Below, piece by piece: positions 1 to 10,122 of a stretch of DNA of 64,000 bases; position 1 is the first letter of the stretch; every line of letters begins with the position of its first letter. Position numbers and translations under genes: made by a program. The notes under the pieces are model-generated. The model saw nothing but the letters and a program-made list of their open reading frames with translations, did not search any database and was not told the origin of the DNA. This DNA comes from Molossus alvarezi (Eukaryota > Chordata > Mammalia > Chiroptera > Molossidae), in contig CM073905.1 of the NCBI GenBank assembly GCA_037176705.1, positions 32,086,986 through 32,150,985 on the forward strand, in the 5' to 3' direction.

Positions 1-430
1 GCTATGTCTGCAAATCGACACAAACAGAAACTCAGGCGGATCCAAACGGATTGTGGTTGGAGCTAGAGGACAGCCTCTGAGAGGCAATAAATCAAGGACA
101 ATTGTAAAGGGGCTTTGTGTTCTAGGATGTTGAAACATCTCTCTCCGTCTAATGGAACCTTCCCCACGGCACTATTAACTGTAGGCATGGGATGACACGA
201 GGAGTCACCCTCCGCCCATCCCCCCTTCTGCAAATAATGGGGTGATGTTTCATCTCCCAAAATAGCCCGTTGGGCTTGGAACACTTTCCTTCCCTTCCTA
301 GGGCTCCACAGGATTACTGGGTTATGTATGAAGCAAAGGGCTCATTCGGTTTGCTAGCGTGACTGACTGGTGGTAGAGGGCAGAGAGCCAGAGAGCTGAA
401 GGGCATGGAATCCATCAGGCTGAATAATAC
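1..430. other. Unique sequence, no gene seen
   Basis: No recognisable exon, repeat or RNA gene. The open frames here are short and resemble no known protein. The stretch from about 110 to 170 has a faint resemblance to part of MER20, too weak to call. Confidence 0.5.
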
Positions 431-630
431 CAGACGCAAGTGCATTGAGCACCTACTAAGTGCCAGGCACTGTGTTGGGTGTCTTCATGACTCCAGCCCT
501 TACAATGACCTTATTAAAAAGCTGCTCCCTCTTCCTCGTCCCACCTTGAGATAGATAATTAAGGAGTTCTCACCCCAACCACGCAGTTAGAAGGTGGTAG
601 AGGTTAGGTGAAGATTCTGTAGCCTTTGCC
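431..630 (-). mobile_element. MIR SINE, old copy
   Basis: Reverse-complement MIR. It opens with the typical 'gagcacctactaagtgccag' segment, continues through a degenerate 'cattttacagatgag' region, and ends in the 'gcagttagaaggtgg' part that precedes the tRNA-like head. Strongly diverged, as expected of an ancient tRNA-derived SINE mobilised by L2. Confidence 0.75.
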
Positions 631-750
631 TGTAACCTAGAAAATTCGCCATTCACAGGTGGTATTTACCACTATTGAAGTTTAATTTCGGGTTTCCTAC
701 TATTTCTTATTGACATCAATTGTTTTTTCCTAAGAGAATATATAATTGTT

Positions 751-918
751 TTAATCCTCCCCCAAGGATATATTTTTATTGATTTCAGAGAGAGAGAGTA
801 ATGGGGAGAGAGAGAAACAATCAGTTGCCTCCCATATGTGCCCTGACTGGGGATCGAACCCACAACCTTTTGGTGTACGGAACGACTCTCCAACCAACTG
901 AACCACCCAGCCAGGGCT
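751..918 (-). mobile_element. Ves SINE (bat tRNA-derived)
   Basis: Reads in reverse: an AATCCTC tail, a GA-rich stretch (complement of the CT-rich tail), then 'ggggatcgaaccc' (complement of the B box) and 'ccagccagggct' (complement of the 5' head). The flanks carry a near-perfect duplication, about 741-752 and 919-930 (ATAATTGTTTT against ATAATTAGTTTT), marking an L1-mediated insertion. Short type without a long body. Confidence 0.93.
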
Positions 919-1030
919 ATAATTAGTTTTATTTTGTGAAACTTTATTGTTCCCCTTATACCTGACCCAATGCCTGAGAAATTCCAACCTTAGTAATTTT
1001 TTCCAAATTAACCTTCAACTAGTGGTTGGT

Positions 1031-1056
1031 AAAAAAAAAAAAAAAAAAAAAAAAAA
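1031..1056. repeat. Poly(A) run, 26 bp
   Basis: An uninterrupted run of 26 A after 'gtggttggt'. It may be the tail of a decayed retrocopy, but no retrocopy body is recognisable upstream, so it is listed only as a homopolymer. Confidence 0.9.
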
Positions 1057-1478
1057 TGGTGGTGCCCACCTGGCCTGCTCTGTGTGCTCTCTGTCCAACG
1101 AGAAGAACCTGCTTCCCCCCTGGCTCCCCACTTGCTTTGAAGGTGACAGTGACTATCCTGCCTCTTCAACTGCCCTCTGTGCTCCGTGTCATTCTGGTGG
1201 GACTTTGTATCAGGGGTCCTTCTCCTCCCCTACGCAGTCTGGCCATGCAGAGCACCTCTGTCACCTTGTATGGAGTGGATTGGCTCAGGGTGGACAGGTG
1301 AGTCCTTGGCTGAAATCAAGGTGGAGGTGGGGTGGGGTGGGTTTCCCCCCTTTAGAAATCATGAGCTTTCTCTAGGAATAATCTAAGCCTGGTGGTGTTG
1401 AGAGCCATGTTTAGGTTGCTGTCCGTTGAGCCCAACATGAAGCCATGGAGACTTGGGAGAGGAAAGAAGATATGAGAG
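1057..1478. other. Unique sequence between poly(A) and minisatellite
   Basis: About 420 bp of moderately GC-rich DNA. Frames of 142, 91 and 66 codons overlap each other and the homopolymer; none resembles a known protein. No repeat recognised. Confidence 0.5.
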
Positions 1479-2190
1479 ATGGAGGTGGAGGTGGAGATGG
1501 AGGTGGAGGTGGAGGTGGAGGTGGAGATGGAGATGGAGGTGGAGGTGGAGGTGGAGATAGAGATGGAGGTGGAGGTGGTGATGGAGGTGGAGGTGGAGGT
1601 GGAGGTGGTGATGGAGGTGGAGGTGGAGGTGGTGATGGAGATGGAGATGGAGATAGAGATGGAGATGGAGGTGGAGGTGGAGGTGGAGGTGGAGGTGGAG
1701 GTGGAGATAGAGATGGAGGTGGAGGTGGTGATGGAGGTGGAGGTGGAGGTGGAGGTGGTGATGGAGGTGGAGGTGGGGGTGGTGATGGAGATGGAGATGG
1801 AGATAGAGATAGAGGTGGAGATGGAGATGGAGGTGGAGGTGGAGGTGGAGATAGAGATGGAGGTGGAGGTGGTGATGGAGGTGGAGGTGGAGGTGGAGGT
1901 GGTGATGGAGATGGAGATGGAGATGGAGATAGAGATAGAGATGGAGATGGAGATGGAGGTGTGATGGAGATGCAGGTGGAGGTGGTGATGGAGATGGAGG
2001 TGGAGGTGGAGGTGGTGATGGAGGTGGAGGTGGAGGTGGAGGTGGAGGTGGAGGTGGTGATGGAGATGCAGGTGGAGGTGGTGATGGAGATGGAGGTGGA
2101 GGTGGAGGTGGAGGTGGAGGTGGAGGTGGTGGTGGAGGTGGAGGTGGAGGTGGAGGTGGAGGTGGAGGTGGAGGTGGAGATAGAGACAGA
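1479..2190. repeat. GGAGGT/GGAGAT minisatellite with higher-order repeats
   Basis: About 710 bp built from hexamers GGAGGT, GGAGAT and GGTGAT. A longer period is visible: the block starting GATAGAGATGG recurs at 1556, 1706 and 1850 (spacings 150 and 144 bp), and a GATGCAGG marker recurs at 1969 and 2065. The plus strand is almost all purine plus T with dense GG pairs, so G-quadruplex formation is plausible. Several frames stay open on both strands (up to 285 codons, Gly/Asp-rich or Pro/Ser/His-rich) only because the unit contains no stop codon. It ends in a GA-rich tract at about 2190-2230. Confidence 0.95.
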
Positions 2191-2244
2191 GGGAGGGGGA
2201 AGCAAGGGAGTGGGGGAGAGAGAGAGAGATCTGATGACATACCC

Positions 2245-2800
2245 TAATTGAATTGAGACCCCGCTATGCCTGAAGCTTCTCTTTCAGCTACCCAGGACAC
2301 CATGGAGATGTGACACTCATCTCTCTGTTGTGAGTAGCATGGTTGGAAGTCTCCAGCTTCGGATGTGCCCGCTGTTCACTGTGCAGTCCCCTCTCCCTGG
2401 GCTGCTGCAGCCCATGCACACGGCGGGGCTTCCCGAGCAGGGCCGTTTCTCTCTGCTCTGGGATTCCCATTGGCCTCACTGAGGCTCGACTGGTGCTGCA
2501 CTGCAGTCTGAGGCTCCTACCTGACCCTCCTTCCTTCCCTGTCTCCTGTCCCAGGGCTCACACCAGGTGCCACGATCTGGAGCCCACCCTGTCTGTTTCT
2601 GCCTTCCCTTCCTCTATCCTTCCCAGGCATCTCCCAGTAAATCTCTTGACTATTAATTCTGAAGGCTTCTGCTTCCTGTAGGAATTGAACTAACACACCA
2701 CCCAATACATTCCGTTTTCATGTAAGCTGCTTTGCATCCACTCTGTCGCTTGCAACCCAGAGAATCCTATTACAGAAGTGGTGTCCCATATGCAAAGCTG
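2245..2800 (+). mobile_element. LTR-like remnant, family not assigned
   Basis: The stretch around 2625-2700 ('cccagtaaatctcttgac' followed by a 'ggcttctgcttcctgtagga' type segment and 'gaactaacacac') resembles the polyadenylation end of old MaLR/ERV-type LTRs. Similar ends occur at about 45.1 kb and 60.5 kb. The 2715-2790 stretch ('ctgtcgcttgcaacccagag') looks like the end of another such LTR. No internal retroviral genes are present. Boundaries and family are uncertain. Confidence 0.45.
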
Positions 2801-4440
2801 CTCTGGAAACCAAATGCCCTGCAGAGACATTGATGACTGGTTCTTATTCTCAAGATTGTCTACCGAGAGCTGAATGACAAGAGACGAAGAGTAACTGCTC
2901 TGGAGAGGGGTCTGCATTTCCACGGGAAGCCCTCACGGGTGGAGATGACTTCCCAACTTGGACACCACGTGGGATTAGTGAGGTGGCGGGTGGAGCTCCA
3001 CACGAGTGAAATGTTCTCAGGGCCTGTAGACACGGTTGGTGTTGACCTCCAAGTCTCTGGCTCCGTAGCGCTCCTGGACTTCCAACCCGTCCGTCCTCAA
3101 GCCCTCTGGACACCAACGCTGGATAGGCCTCAGGCAGGGCGCCTGCCCGTCTGAACGAGGTCCTGCTCCTTCCCGTCCGTCGCTTCTCTCGACGCGGTGC
3201 TCCTTGGCTTCAGGGGTGCTCGTGTCAATGCAGTAGTTTCAGACAAAGCCCTGGGAGTCGCTCCTGATCCCCACCCCCATTGATGACAATGTCCCCTCTG
3301 TGAAAAGACTCCTGTCCTGCTCCCTCACCAAGGCACACGGAGTGTGAGTCTGCGCTGTCCGTGGAAGCTGTTCCCAGACACTCAGCGTTAAACCTGCTTC
3401 CATCCCCCAAACCCGGCTCATGACGGCTTTCCCAAGTCCATAATCAGCTTTTAAAAATCATTACGTACTGCTTATTCTCATTCAATTCAGCAGGGAGTGT
3501 CTCCATTTTTTTTTTTAGGAAGAGACCCCATTATATCCGGAATCAAAGGAATAGCAGCCCTGGGAGAAAAATCAACTTCCTGGGCCGAAGCCACGCCTTG
3601 AAACGCCACCAGCGATGCGGTTCCAGGACTCTTTCCTTGGGCCGCTGATGTAGGGTTGCTAACTTTTGCTTTTGCCAAGTTCAGTAATATTTTAAGGTTT
3701 GCTATGTGCAGTTACTGTCGGTTTGTAAATACATAACTAGCTCAGAAGGGTCTGTTCCGGAGTGAAGCTGCCTCTCATATCCTTTGAGCAGGAGAAGAAG
3801 GAAAAGCTGGGACATCAATCACTCAGGCTCTTTGCATAACGAGCAATAGAGAAAGAACAGAATCCTCAAATGAAGGGCAGACACACTTAACCTATGTGAA
3901 CATGGGCGACATTTTCTTCCTTTTCAGTTTGCCATTGGCTGATGGAAAATTAAGGACTCTCTAGCTTACCTTCCCTGGGTGTTTTTTGCCTCTTTTTTCC
4001 CCCCAGGTACACTGAACCCCTTGCGAAGCAACTGAATGATCTTCCCCTTTGGGGGTTGGGGACGGAGGTGGATCAAGCCTCCAGCTCTGTCTCTGTCTTT
4101 TCTTTGTATCGCCCACCTGCATCCCAGCTCCGGGCTGAGCCCTTTTATGACAGGAAAAGAAACTCCATGCTGTATGGGAACCGTTTAGGAGAAAGAGAAG
4201 TCCCCCTCTGATCAGGTTATGGGCTTCCTTTTCCCAAAGAGGGAAGAACAAATAAAAAAGAATATAACAAGCAGCAGGACTGAAGATGGAAGAGAGCTTT
4301 TTACTAGTACCTGCTCGGACTTGCCAGCACACCTGAATTACAGCTCGGCCGTCCCCTGCTCACCAGATGACCCCTTCTTGGGAGATTACATCCCTGAGGA
4401 GGTGTCTCCCCTTTGTACAGCTGATCATGCTGTAATTTAC
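2801..4440. other. Unique sequence, about 1.6 kb
   Basis: No gene or repeat recognised. Open frames are at most 123 codons and overlap on both strands. 3509-3518 is a T run. The AT-rich part at about 3820-3960 is of unknown nature. Confidence 0.45.
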
Positions 4441-4444
4441 AGCA

Positions 4445-4530
4445 TTTTTTCTTTTTTCTTTCTTTTTTCTCTCTCTCCCTTTCTTCCCTCCCACCCCCAC
4501 TCCCCCTCCCTCCTTCCCTTCCTCCCTTCC
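4445..4530. repeat. Polypyrimidine tract (T/C-rich)
   Basis: About 85 bp of nearly pure pyrimidine on the plus strand, grading from TTTTCT-type to CCCTCC-type. Such polypurine-polypyrimidine DNA can adopt triplex structure and is often length-variable. Confidence 0.9.
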
Positions 4531-4695
4531 AATGAAAACAAGAGGTCTTCGTTGTAAACTTTCCAAATGCGTTTAATTTCTCCAGAATTAACTTCCCCGT
4601 GCTGGCTCTGGGATAGCGAGTCTCTCTCTCCGTTGCATTCACAAAGCTGTTTTTGGCGTGAGTATGTAGAGAAGGAGACTGCAGTGATCCTGGCT

Positions 4696-4915
4696 TTAAT
4701 AATGTGATAATGTCTTTACTGGGAGCCTAACGGTGCTGACACTGAACTCATGTGACTGTAATCCACCCTCACAGCAAACCTGCAAGGCAGGCATCATTGT
4801 CCACACTGTACAGATGAGGAAGCCGAGGACCAGAGAGGTCTAGGTTCTTTCCCAGGATGCTCAGCTGGTGAACGGCAGAGCCAGATCCAAACTGCTTGCC
4901 GAGTTCTAAGACCCA
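4696..4915 (-). mobile_element. MIR SINE
   Basis: Reverse-orientation MIR with 'gtacagatgaggaagccgag', 'ccagagaggtctaggttct' and a head region 'gcagagccagatccaaactg'. Nearly full length. Confidence 0.85.
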
Positions 4916-5189
4916 TTTTCTTCCTGCGGACATCATTGTGACATCTTTCTGAGCAGTATCTGCGGGCTCTTCTTGTCGTTAACGTACATCTGGTTTGGCT
5001 GAGACTCTGGCTCAGATGATGTAAAGGAAACTGGGCATAGGAGCAAAAGCTTACTTCTTCGGGGAATTACGTACAAAGTCACACTTTGAGTTTCATCTCT
5101 AGGACTTTTGTTAATGCATCCCATTGTCCTACTTCTCAGCTAAACTCTTCCTTGTCTCCAAAATTAGATTTTTGCTCAAATAAGGCTTT
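4916..5189. other. Unique sequence
   Basis: No gene or repeat recognised. It provides the upstream part of a chance 201-codon frame that runs on into the minisatellite. Confidence 0.5.
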
Positions 5190-5735
5190 CTGTTGTGGTG
5201 GTGGTGCGGATGGTGGAGGTGAAGGTGGGGCTAATGGTATTTGGATTGAAGATGGTGATGATGGTGGTGGTGATGGTGATGATGATGATAATGGTGGTGG
5301 TGGTGATGGTGGAGCTAATGGTGTTGGGATTGGTGATGGTGATGATGGTGGTGATGGTGATCATGATGGTGAAGCTAATGGTGTTGGGATTGGTGATGGT
5401 GATGATGGTGGTGATGGTGATCATGATGGTGAAGCTAATGGTGTTGGGATTGGTGATGGTGATGATGGTGATGGTGATGATGGTGATGGTGATGGTGGAG
5501 CTAATGGTGTTGGGATTGGTGATGGTGATGATGGTGGTGATGGTGATCATGATGGTGAAGCTAATGGTGTTGGGATTGGTGATGGTGATGATGGTGATGG
5601 TGATGATGGTGATGGTGATGGTGGAGCTAATGGTGTTGGGATTGGTGTGGTGTTGATGATGGTGATGGTGATGGTGGTGGTGAAGGTGTAGCTAATGGTG
5701 TTGGGATTGGTGTTGGTGGAGATGGTGGCAGTTCT
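5190..5735. repeat. GGTGAT minisatellite with 60/66-bp units
   Basis: GGTGAT-rich DNA carrying a conserved core, 'gctaatggtgttgggattgg', that starts at 5314, 5374, 5434, 5500, 5560, 5626 and 5691, with a diverged first copy at 5230. Spacings are 84, 60, 60, 66, 60, 66 and 65 bp. Two unit types, A (60 bp, containing GATCATGATGG) and B (66 bp, extra GATGGT), occur in the order A A B A B. A 201-codon Gly/Asp-rich frame on the plus strand and a 124-codon Thr/Ile-rich frame on the minus strand exist only because the units lack stops. Confidence 0.95.
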
Positions 5736-6050
5736 TTTGTGGGGTCAGTACACCCCAGAAACTTGATTTGATCAAGGTAACCAACCTGATAAGAATCTGA
5801 AAAAGTGACATTTCTTTATCAAATTTCCACAAGACTGAGGTAGAAACCAGTCTCTAGTAGGGTCATTTATGGGGCATATTTATTCTTTCTTAGCATATAT
5901 TCTAGGGCCTGGTTTCTTGGCCATACTCATCCTGAGACAGGGAAATCAAATTAGACTTAAAATTGTTCAGAGGACGTGGAAGGGAAACAGGTGTGACTCC
6001 CAGAAGCTCTTGTACATCCTCATCCTAGACGGAGAGACTAAAGAAAAGGG
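5736..6050. other. Unique AT-rich sequence, ends in a G run
   Basis: No gene recognised. It ends in a G homopolymer at about 6050-6058, next to a Ves SINE. Confidence 0.5.
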
Positions 6051-6060
6051 GGGGGGGGTG

Positions 6061-6310
6061 TCCTGGCTGGTAGCTCAGTGGTTAGAGCATCGGCCTGCAG
6101 ACTGAAGGGTTGCAGGTTTGATTCCCGGTCAAGGGATAGTACCTGGGTTGCAGGTTTGATCCTTGACCCTGGTCGGGGTCCTGAGGGAGACAACTCATCG
6201 ACGTGTCTGTCTCACACTGATGTTTCTCTCTCCCTCCCCCTTCACTCTGTCTAAAATCAATGGAAAAATATCCTCGAGTGAGGATTAACAAAAGAACAAA
6301 AAAGAAAAAA
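6061..6310 (+). mobile_element. Ves SINE, double B-box type
   Basis: A tRNA-like head ('ggtagctcagtggttagagc') is followed by two successive B-box-like segments ('tgcaggtttgattcccggt' and 'tgcaggtttgatccttgac'), a CT-rich region, 'aaaatcaatggaaaaatatc', GAGGATTAAC and an A-rich tail. The repeated B-box segment makes this subtype distinct from the copies at 8.1 and 15.5 kb. Confidence 0.95.
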
Positions 6311-6404
6311 AGAAAGAAAAGAGAGGACATCTACAATACTTTCAACAATAAAGAAGCATTTAAAAATTTTTAAAAAGGGAAAAAAACAACAGCTTTTTAA
6401 TTGG

Positions 6405-6592
6405 GTGGACATGAGATCAGACAGATTTTGAACTAGGGCTTTATCTTAGCTGAGCCTCAGCTTCCTCATTGTTCCAAGAATGCTGAACTTTCCGAATTAC
6501 CGTAAGGCTCCAGCGGGATAACGTGCGTACACTGCTCAGCACAGTTTGGGGCACAAATATGCACTCAGTAATTGGTATCTGATAAATAAAAA
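6405..6592 (+). mobile_element. MIR SINE
   Basis: Forward MIR: 'gagcctcagcttcctcatt', a degraded 'aaaatgggg' segment, 'ctgctcagcacagtttgggg' and a terminal 'cactcagtaattggtatct'. Confidence 0.75.
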
Positions 6593-6597
6593 GTAGT

Positions 6598-6690
6598 TAA
6601 ATTAATCTTCATGACAGTCCCCCCAAAGCTTCCCATTTTAGAGCTGTGCACACTGAGGCATGAGGAGGGAAGCAACTTGTAATGAGGGTC
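6598..6690 (-). mobile_element. MIR fragment
   Basis: 'cccattttagagctgtgca' then 'cactgaggcatgaggaggga' and 'agcaacttgt' match the centre of a reverse MIR. The next MIR (6701-6875) repeats the same segment, so this is a separate fragment. Confidence 0.65.
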
Positions 6691-6700
6691 CCCCTTCCGG

Positions 6701-6875
6701 AGTGCGTGCCGGTGCTCAGACTGTGCTACACGCTTTCTCATTTAATCGCCACGACGACCCCGGCAGGTTGTACTCGTATCCTCCCCATTTTACAGATGCG
6801 AAAACTGAGGCACGCAGGGTGTGCCCAAGTGGTGAGGGGAAGCTGCAGGATTTGGACTCGAGTTACAAGCCTCAG
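6701..6875 (-). mobile_element. MIR SINE
   Basis: Reverse MIR with 'tttctcatttaatcgcc', 'ccccattttacagatgcga' and 'aactgaggcacgcagggtg', ending in the head-side 'gcaggatttggactcgag'. Confidence 0.85.
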
Positions 6876-7599
6876 GATCATCAATACGCTTCTTCAGGGA
6901 TTGGAATGGAATGGAGTGGTGGGTGGCACTGCCCGGAATCCGGACAGAGGCCGACACGGATGGAGCCGCCACCCAGGCAGCGGCTCCTTCCTGCGCCAGG
7001 GTTTGCGCAGCCCACGCATCCACGCTTCCAGAGGTTACCCTTGACCATGTGTCTGAGAGGGGGATCCTGGGCCAAGCCCAGCTGCCTGAGCGGGATGTTT
7101 ATAGAGGGGACATCTCCTCCACACCAGGGAGGGTGTGCTCCTTACACCATTTGGGCTCCAAGAACCCGACTCCAAATACATCAGCAATTAAAAACAAGGT
7201 CATGTTCCGTCTCTCAGGGGAAAAAAGAAAAAAAGAACAAGGAACCTTTCCCATCCATCTGTGACCAAATCTATTTTGTGCTTGGTTTCCTTGGGCAGCC
7301 TTCTCTTAACGGCTTCTAATTCACAGAGACAAAAAACATAAAACAATCTAAGGCATTGGCGCACTCAGCTCTGAGAGGCAGTTTATTCCTGGGGGTGGGG
7401 GTGGGGGGCGCGTTTTTGGCAGGGCCCTCCCGAGGTTGGCCCAGCTCGGAGGCCGGGAGGCTCGTGGGGACGGAGGGAGGGAGGTTTTTTGCTTAGGCTG
7501 TTCCCTGCCTGCGGAGCAGAGAGGTATTTGGGGGAAGTGGGTTGGCCCGATGATTACCCAGCTGGTAATTACAGCCAGTTGTGAAGGAATACTGAGCAG
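6876..7599. other. Unique sequence
   Basis: No gene or repeat recognised. Frames of up to 219 codons overlap in three registers and show no recognisable domain. A G-rich patch lies at about 7390-7415. Confidence 0.45.
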
Positions 7600-7760
7600 A
7601 GCCTCAAACGGCCGCCACGCCAGCTGGGAAGAGCCCTCGCCCACTGATGGATTTACGGCGGGCCGCGCGGAACGGGATGTGTGTTTTGGCCTGCGCACAT
7701 GAGAGAGCCCGCGCCGCCGCCTCTCTCCGCCGGCCTCTCTCCCTCTTTAATCTCGACTTC
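7600..7760. promoter_or_regulatory. Small CpG cluster (possible regulatory element)
   Basis: By direct count, 14 CpG dinucleotides lie between 7621 and 7740, including 'ggccgcgcgg' and 'cccgcgccgccgcc'. This is well above the surrounding DNA. It contains 'ctgcgcacatg', a partial match to an NRF1 site. There is no TATA box and no attached exon is recognised, and it is short for a CpG island. Confidence 0.35.
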
Positions 7761-7857
7761 AGAAGGGAAGGAGTTGGTCGTTAATTCGTTTGGATTTAGA
7801 ATCTGGGCTTTTTCATGCGAAAGAGGCAAGATCTATGAGGATGCTGTCTCAGGGATA

Positions 7858-7895
7858 CTGTGTTCAGTTAATATTTGCTGAATGGAGAAAATGTA
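7858..7895 (+). mobile_element. Possible L2 3' tail
   Basis: 'gttcagttaatatttgctga' followed by 'atgg' resembles the end of L2. Very short, so tentative. Confidence 0.4.
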
Positions 7896-7904
7896 TCCGT
7901 AACT

Positions 7905-8372
7905 GAGTGTTGATATAATATTAACTGATATTTACAATACGCTTTCGGTGTGCCAAAGCCTCGTTGGAAACACTTTCCACGTATTGGGAAATAGAGACCC
8001 ATTCGTATTCACATTTCATGGACGGGAACACTAAGGCTCAGAGAGGTGGGTGATTTGCTCCAGCAAGAGCGTCTCACAGCGCCTGGCCGGTGTGGCTCAG
8101 TGGTTGAGCGGCGACCCATGCACCAAGAGGTCGCCGGTTCGATTCCCGGTCAGGGCACGTGCCCAGGTTGTGGGCCTGATCCCCAGTGGGGGGCTTGCAG
8201 GAGGAGGCCAGTCGATGTTCTCTCTCATCGATGTTTCTGTCTCTCTCAACCTCTCTCCCTTCCTCTCTCTCTAAAATCAATAACGAAAAAAAAAAAATTA
8301 GAAAAGAAAAGAATGCCCCACAGCAAGAAGCCAGCAGACAGTGAAGCCCGGGCAGCCGACCACAGCGCTGTG
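7905..8372 (-). mobile_element. MIR SINE, split by a Ves insertion
   Basis: The left part (7905-8080) contains 'acatttcatggacgggaac' and 'actaaggctcagagaggtgg'. The right part (about 8325-8372) continues towards the head with 'agacagtgaagcccgggc'. A Ves SINE with its own target duplication separates the two, so the MIR is the older element. The right part is degraded. Confidence 0.65.
8081..8308 (+). mobile_element. Ves SINE
   Basis: Head 'gcctggccggtgtggctcag', B box 'ggttcgattcccggtcaggg', body 'gatccccagtggggggc', 'ctctcatcgatgtttctgtc', a CT-rich end, 'taaaatcaata' and an A tail. A diverged 16-bp duplication (8065-8080 and 8309-8324, 12 of 16 identical, all differences transitions) flanks it. 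Confidence 0.95.
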
Positions 8373-8815
8373 TGTGGACGGAGGGCAGAAGGCTTGATAT
8401 TGGGGTTACAGATGGATGACTTTGGGAGAAATTGAACCCAATCCCAACTGTTTATAGTGGGTGAGAGGCGTGCCCAAACCCCGTGTTAGGCAAGGACTCG
8501 GGGGCAGAGCCAGGTTTTCTGACAGTGGCCAGAGCTCCTGCCTCTCTCCCTGTTGTCTTAGCCGACTTTCCAAGCCCTAGAAGACTGAATTTCATACTCT
8601 TCCTCACCAGGCCTCGGTACCGACAAGAAAGAGACCCCAAGGAGGGTGACCCACATCCCGGTTCACCCGAGACTGAGCAGTTTTCCAGAATGTGGGATTT
8701 CAGTGTTAAAACTGGAAGAGGACCAAGAAAGCTGGGACACACATGCCCCTGTCCCCACATGACTTGGTAAATGCTCATCACGTCTACTTAAACCCGCGTA
8801 GACATAAGGCAGAGG
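8373..8815. other. Unique sequence
   Basis: No gene or repeat recognised; open frames on both strands reach about 110 codons. Confidence 0.45.
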
Positions 8816-8817
8816 GC

Positions 8818-9005
8818 TGAGGACCGGGACCTTGACACCCGAGTCGAGTGTCATCCGCACCACCTCCTGAGCAGCCAGTGGCCCACGACTGAGCCCTCTG
8901 AGCCCCCGCTTTTCCTCTGGGAACCAGGGTGTGCTTATGGGGTGTGCTGAGGTTGAAATGAGATGATGCAGGTACGATACTCTGCACAGAGTGTCGTTAA
9001 GAAAA
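8818..9005 (+). mobile_element. MIR SINE, degraded
   Basis: Forward MIR: 'gagccctctgagcccccgct', a 'ttttcctctgggaa' segment, 'gaggttgaaatgagatgatg' and 'actctgcacagagtgtcg'. Confidence 0.65.
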
Positions 9006-9227
9006 TGGGACATCAGGCCCCGACCGGAGCCCTGGCTACGTGATTCTGGTGAAATGCCAATGACTGAGTCCGAAGGGCTGCAGCTCGTGCCACCGGTCCC
9101 GTCGGGAGTGCGTCTCTGAGTTACGTCCCAGGGCTGAAAACTCAGGTGCATACAGGGACCAGGGTGAACAGAACCCACTGCTCAGACCTTCTCTGTGTCA
9201 TGTTGAGAGACCCCTCCCGGACAAGGG

Positions 9228-9365
9228 AGTAGGGACTCATCCCCACTTTTCAGAAAACCAGACGGAGGCTCAGGAGGCTCAAGAGGCCCAAGGTCACTCA
9301 CGTGGTAGAGGTGAGCTCTGAATCCAGGCTGCAGGCTGTCCAGGCTCTTGACCACGGGACTGCTC
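9228..9365 (-). mobile_element. MIR SINE
   Basis: Reverse MIR with 'ccacttttcagaaaaccaga', 'cccaaggtcactcacgtggt' and 'gctctgaatccaggctgcag'. Confidence 0.75.
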
Positions 9366-9533
9366 ACCTTTGTGTGACTGGGTACAACCTTTCTAATGTG
9401 GGTTTAACCCACACCATATAACACAGCCCTTTTTGATTTTTTGCGTTCAGGTATTTTTGATGTCTTTCCACTTTCGAAATTTTTATTTTACATCTCCTGA
9501 TGCAACACGGAGTGACTGTCCTTTGGTCTGATC

Positions 9534-9768
9534 CAGTTTCTCAGTCTTGGTACTGCAGTCACTTGTGGCCAATGAAATTCTTTGTTGTGGGTGCTGGCGG
9601 GGGGGGGTGCTGTCCTGTCCTGCGCATTGCAGGGTGTTCAGCAGCACCCCTGGTCTGTACCCACCAGAGGCCATTAGCACCCGTCTCCCAGCTGTGACAA
9701 CAAACAGGTCTCCATTTTCCCAGCGTCCCTTGGGTGGGGGCAGAAGTGCTCCCAGCTGAGAACAACTG
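9534..9768 (-). mobile_element. MER20 (hAT-Charlie nonautonomous DNA element)
   Basis: Reverse MER20, near full length. Markers are 'aattctttgttgtgggtg', 'ctgtcctgcgcattgcaggg', 'ttcagcagcacccctggtc', 'cagctgtgacaacaaacagg', and the terminal 'ctgagaacaactg', which matches the hAT end TGAGAACCACTG. A G run interrupts the centre. Confidence 0.88.
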
Positions 9769-10004
9769 ATCTACATCTTTGTGTTCCCGGGTGATCATTT
9801 CCTGGGTCCAAGTGTGTGTGCTGTTGTTTCAAAGGTTCTTGATTCTCAGTGTCCTCCGCAAACGTGATACCAATTCCCGCAGACCTCGGCGGTGCGTGAG
9901 GAGGCGTTTGCCCGTGCCTGCCCGTGACCCTGATGCCCATCGGTTCTCGGGATGCTGGAGAAGCCCTTCCTGCTTCTCGGCGTGCAGGCCCTGCTAGCCG
10001 ACCA

Positions 10005-10100
10005 ACCCCGTCATTTCAAGGAGGGGAAACAGACTGGAAGAGACAGTGAGTTATCCCATGTCGCCCAGTGAACAAGTCGTCTAGTGGAGCTTCTTGAGCA
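10005..10100 (-). mobile_element. Possible MIR fragment
   Basis: 'cgtcatttcaaggaggggaa' with 'gtgagttatcccatgtcgcc' resembles the centre of a reverse MIR. Weak. Confidence 0.4.
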
Positions 10101-10122
10101 CCGAGGAATAGCAATTTGAAAT

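Noticed and set aside
63..284. MER20 fragment near the left edge
   Set aside because: Only a short 'ggatgttgaaacatc' segment is similar, and the flanking order does not fit.
1383..2251. Long Pro/His-rich and Gly/Asp-rich open frames on both strands
   Set aside because: They lie wholly in a hexanucleotide array that has no stop codon in several frames. No start context, domain or exon signal is seen.
5086..5691. 201-codon frame with a repeated Asn-Gly-Val-Gly-Ile-Gly-Asp pattern, resembling a calcium-binding repeat protein
   Set aside because: The pattern is produced by GGTGAT DNA with 60- or 66-bp units; both lengths are divisible by three, so the frame stays open by chance. An opposite-strand frame is equally open.
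8081..8160. tRNA gene at the head of Ves SINEs
   Set aside because: A and B boxes exist, but the 3' acceptor half is replaced by SINE body. Same for the other Ves copies.
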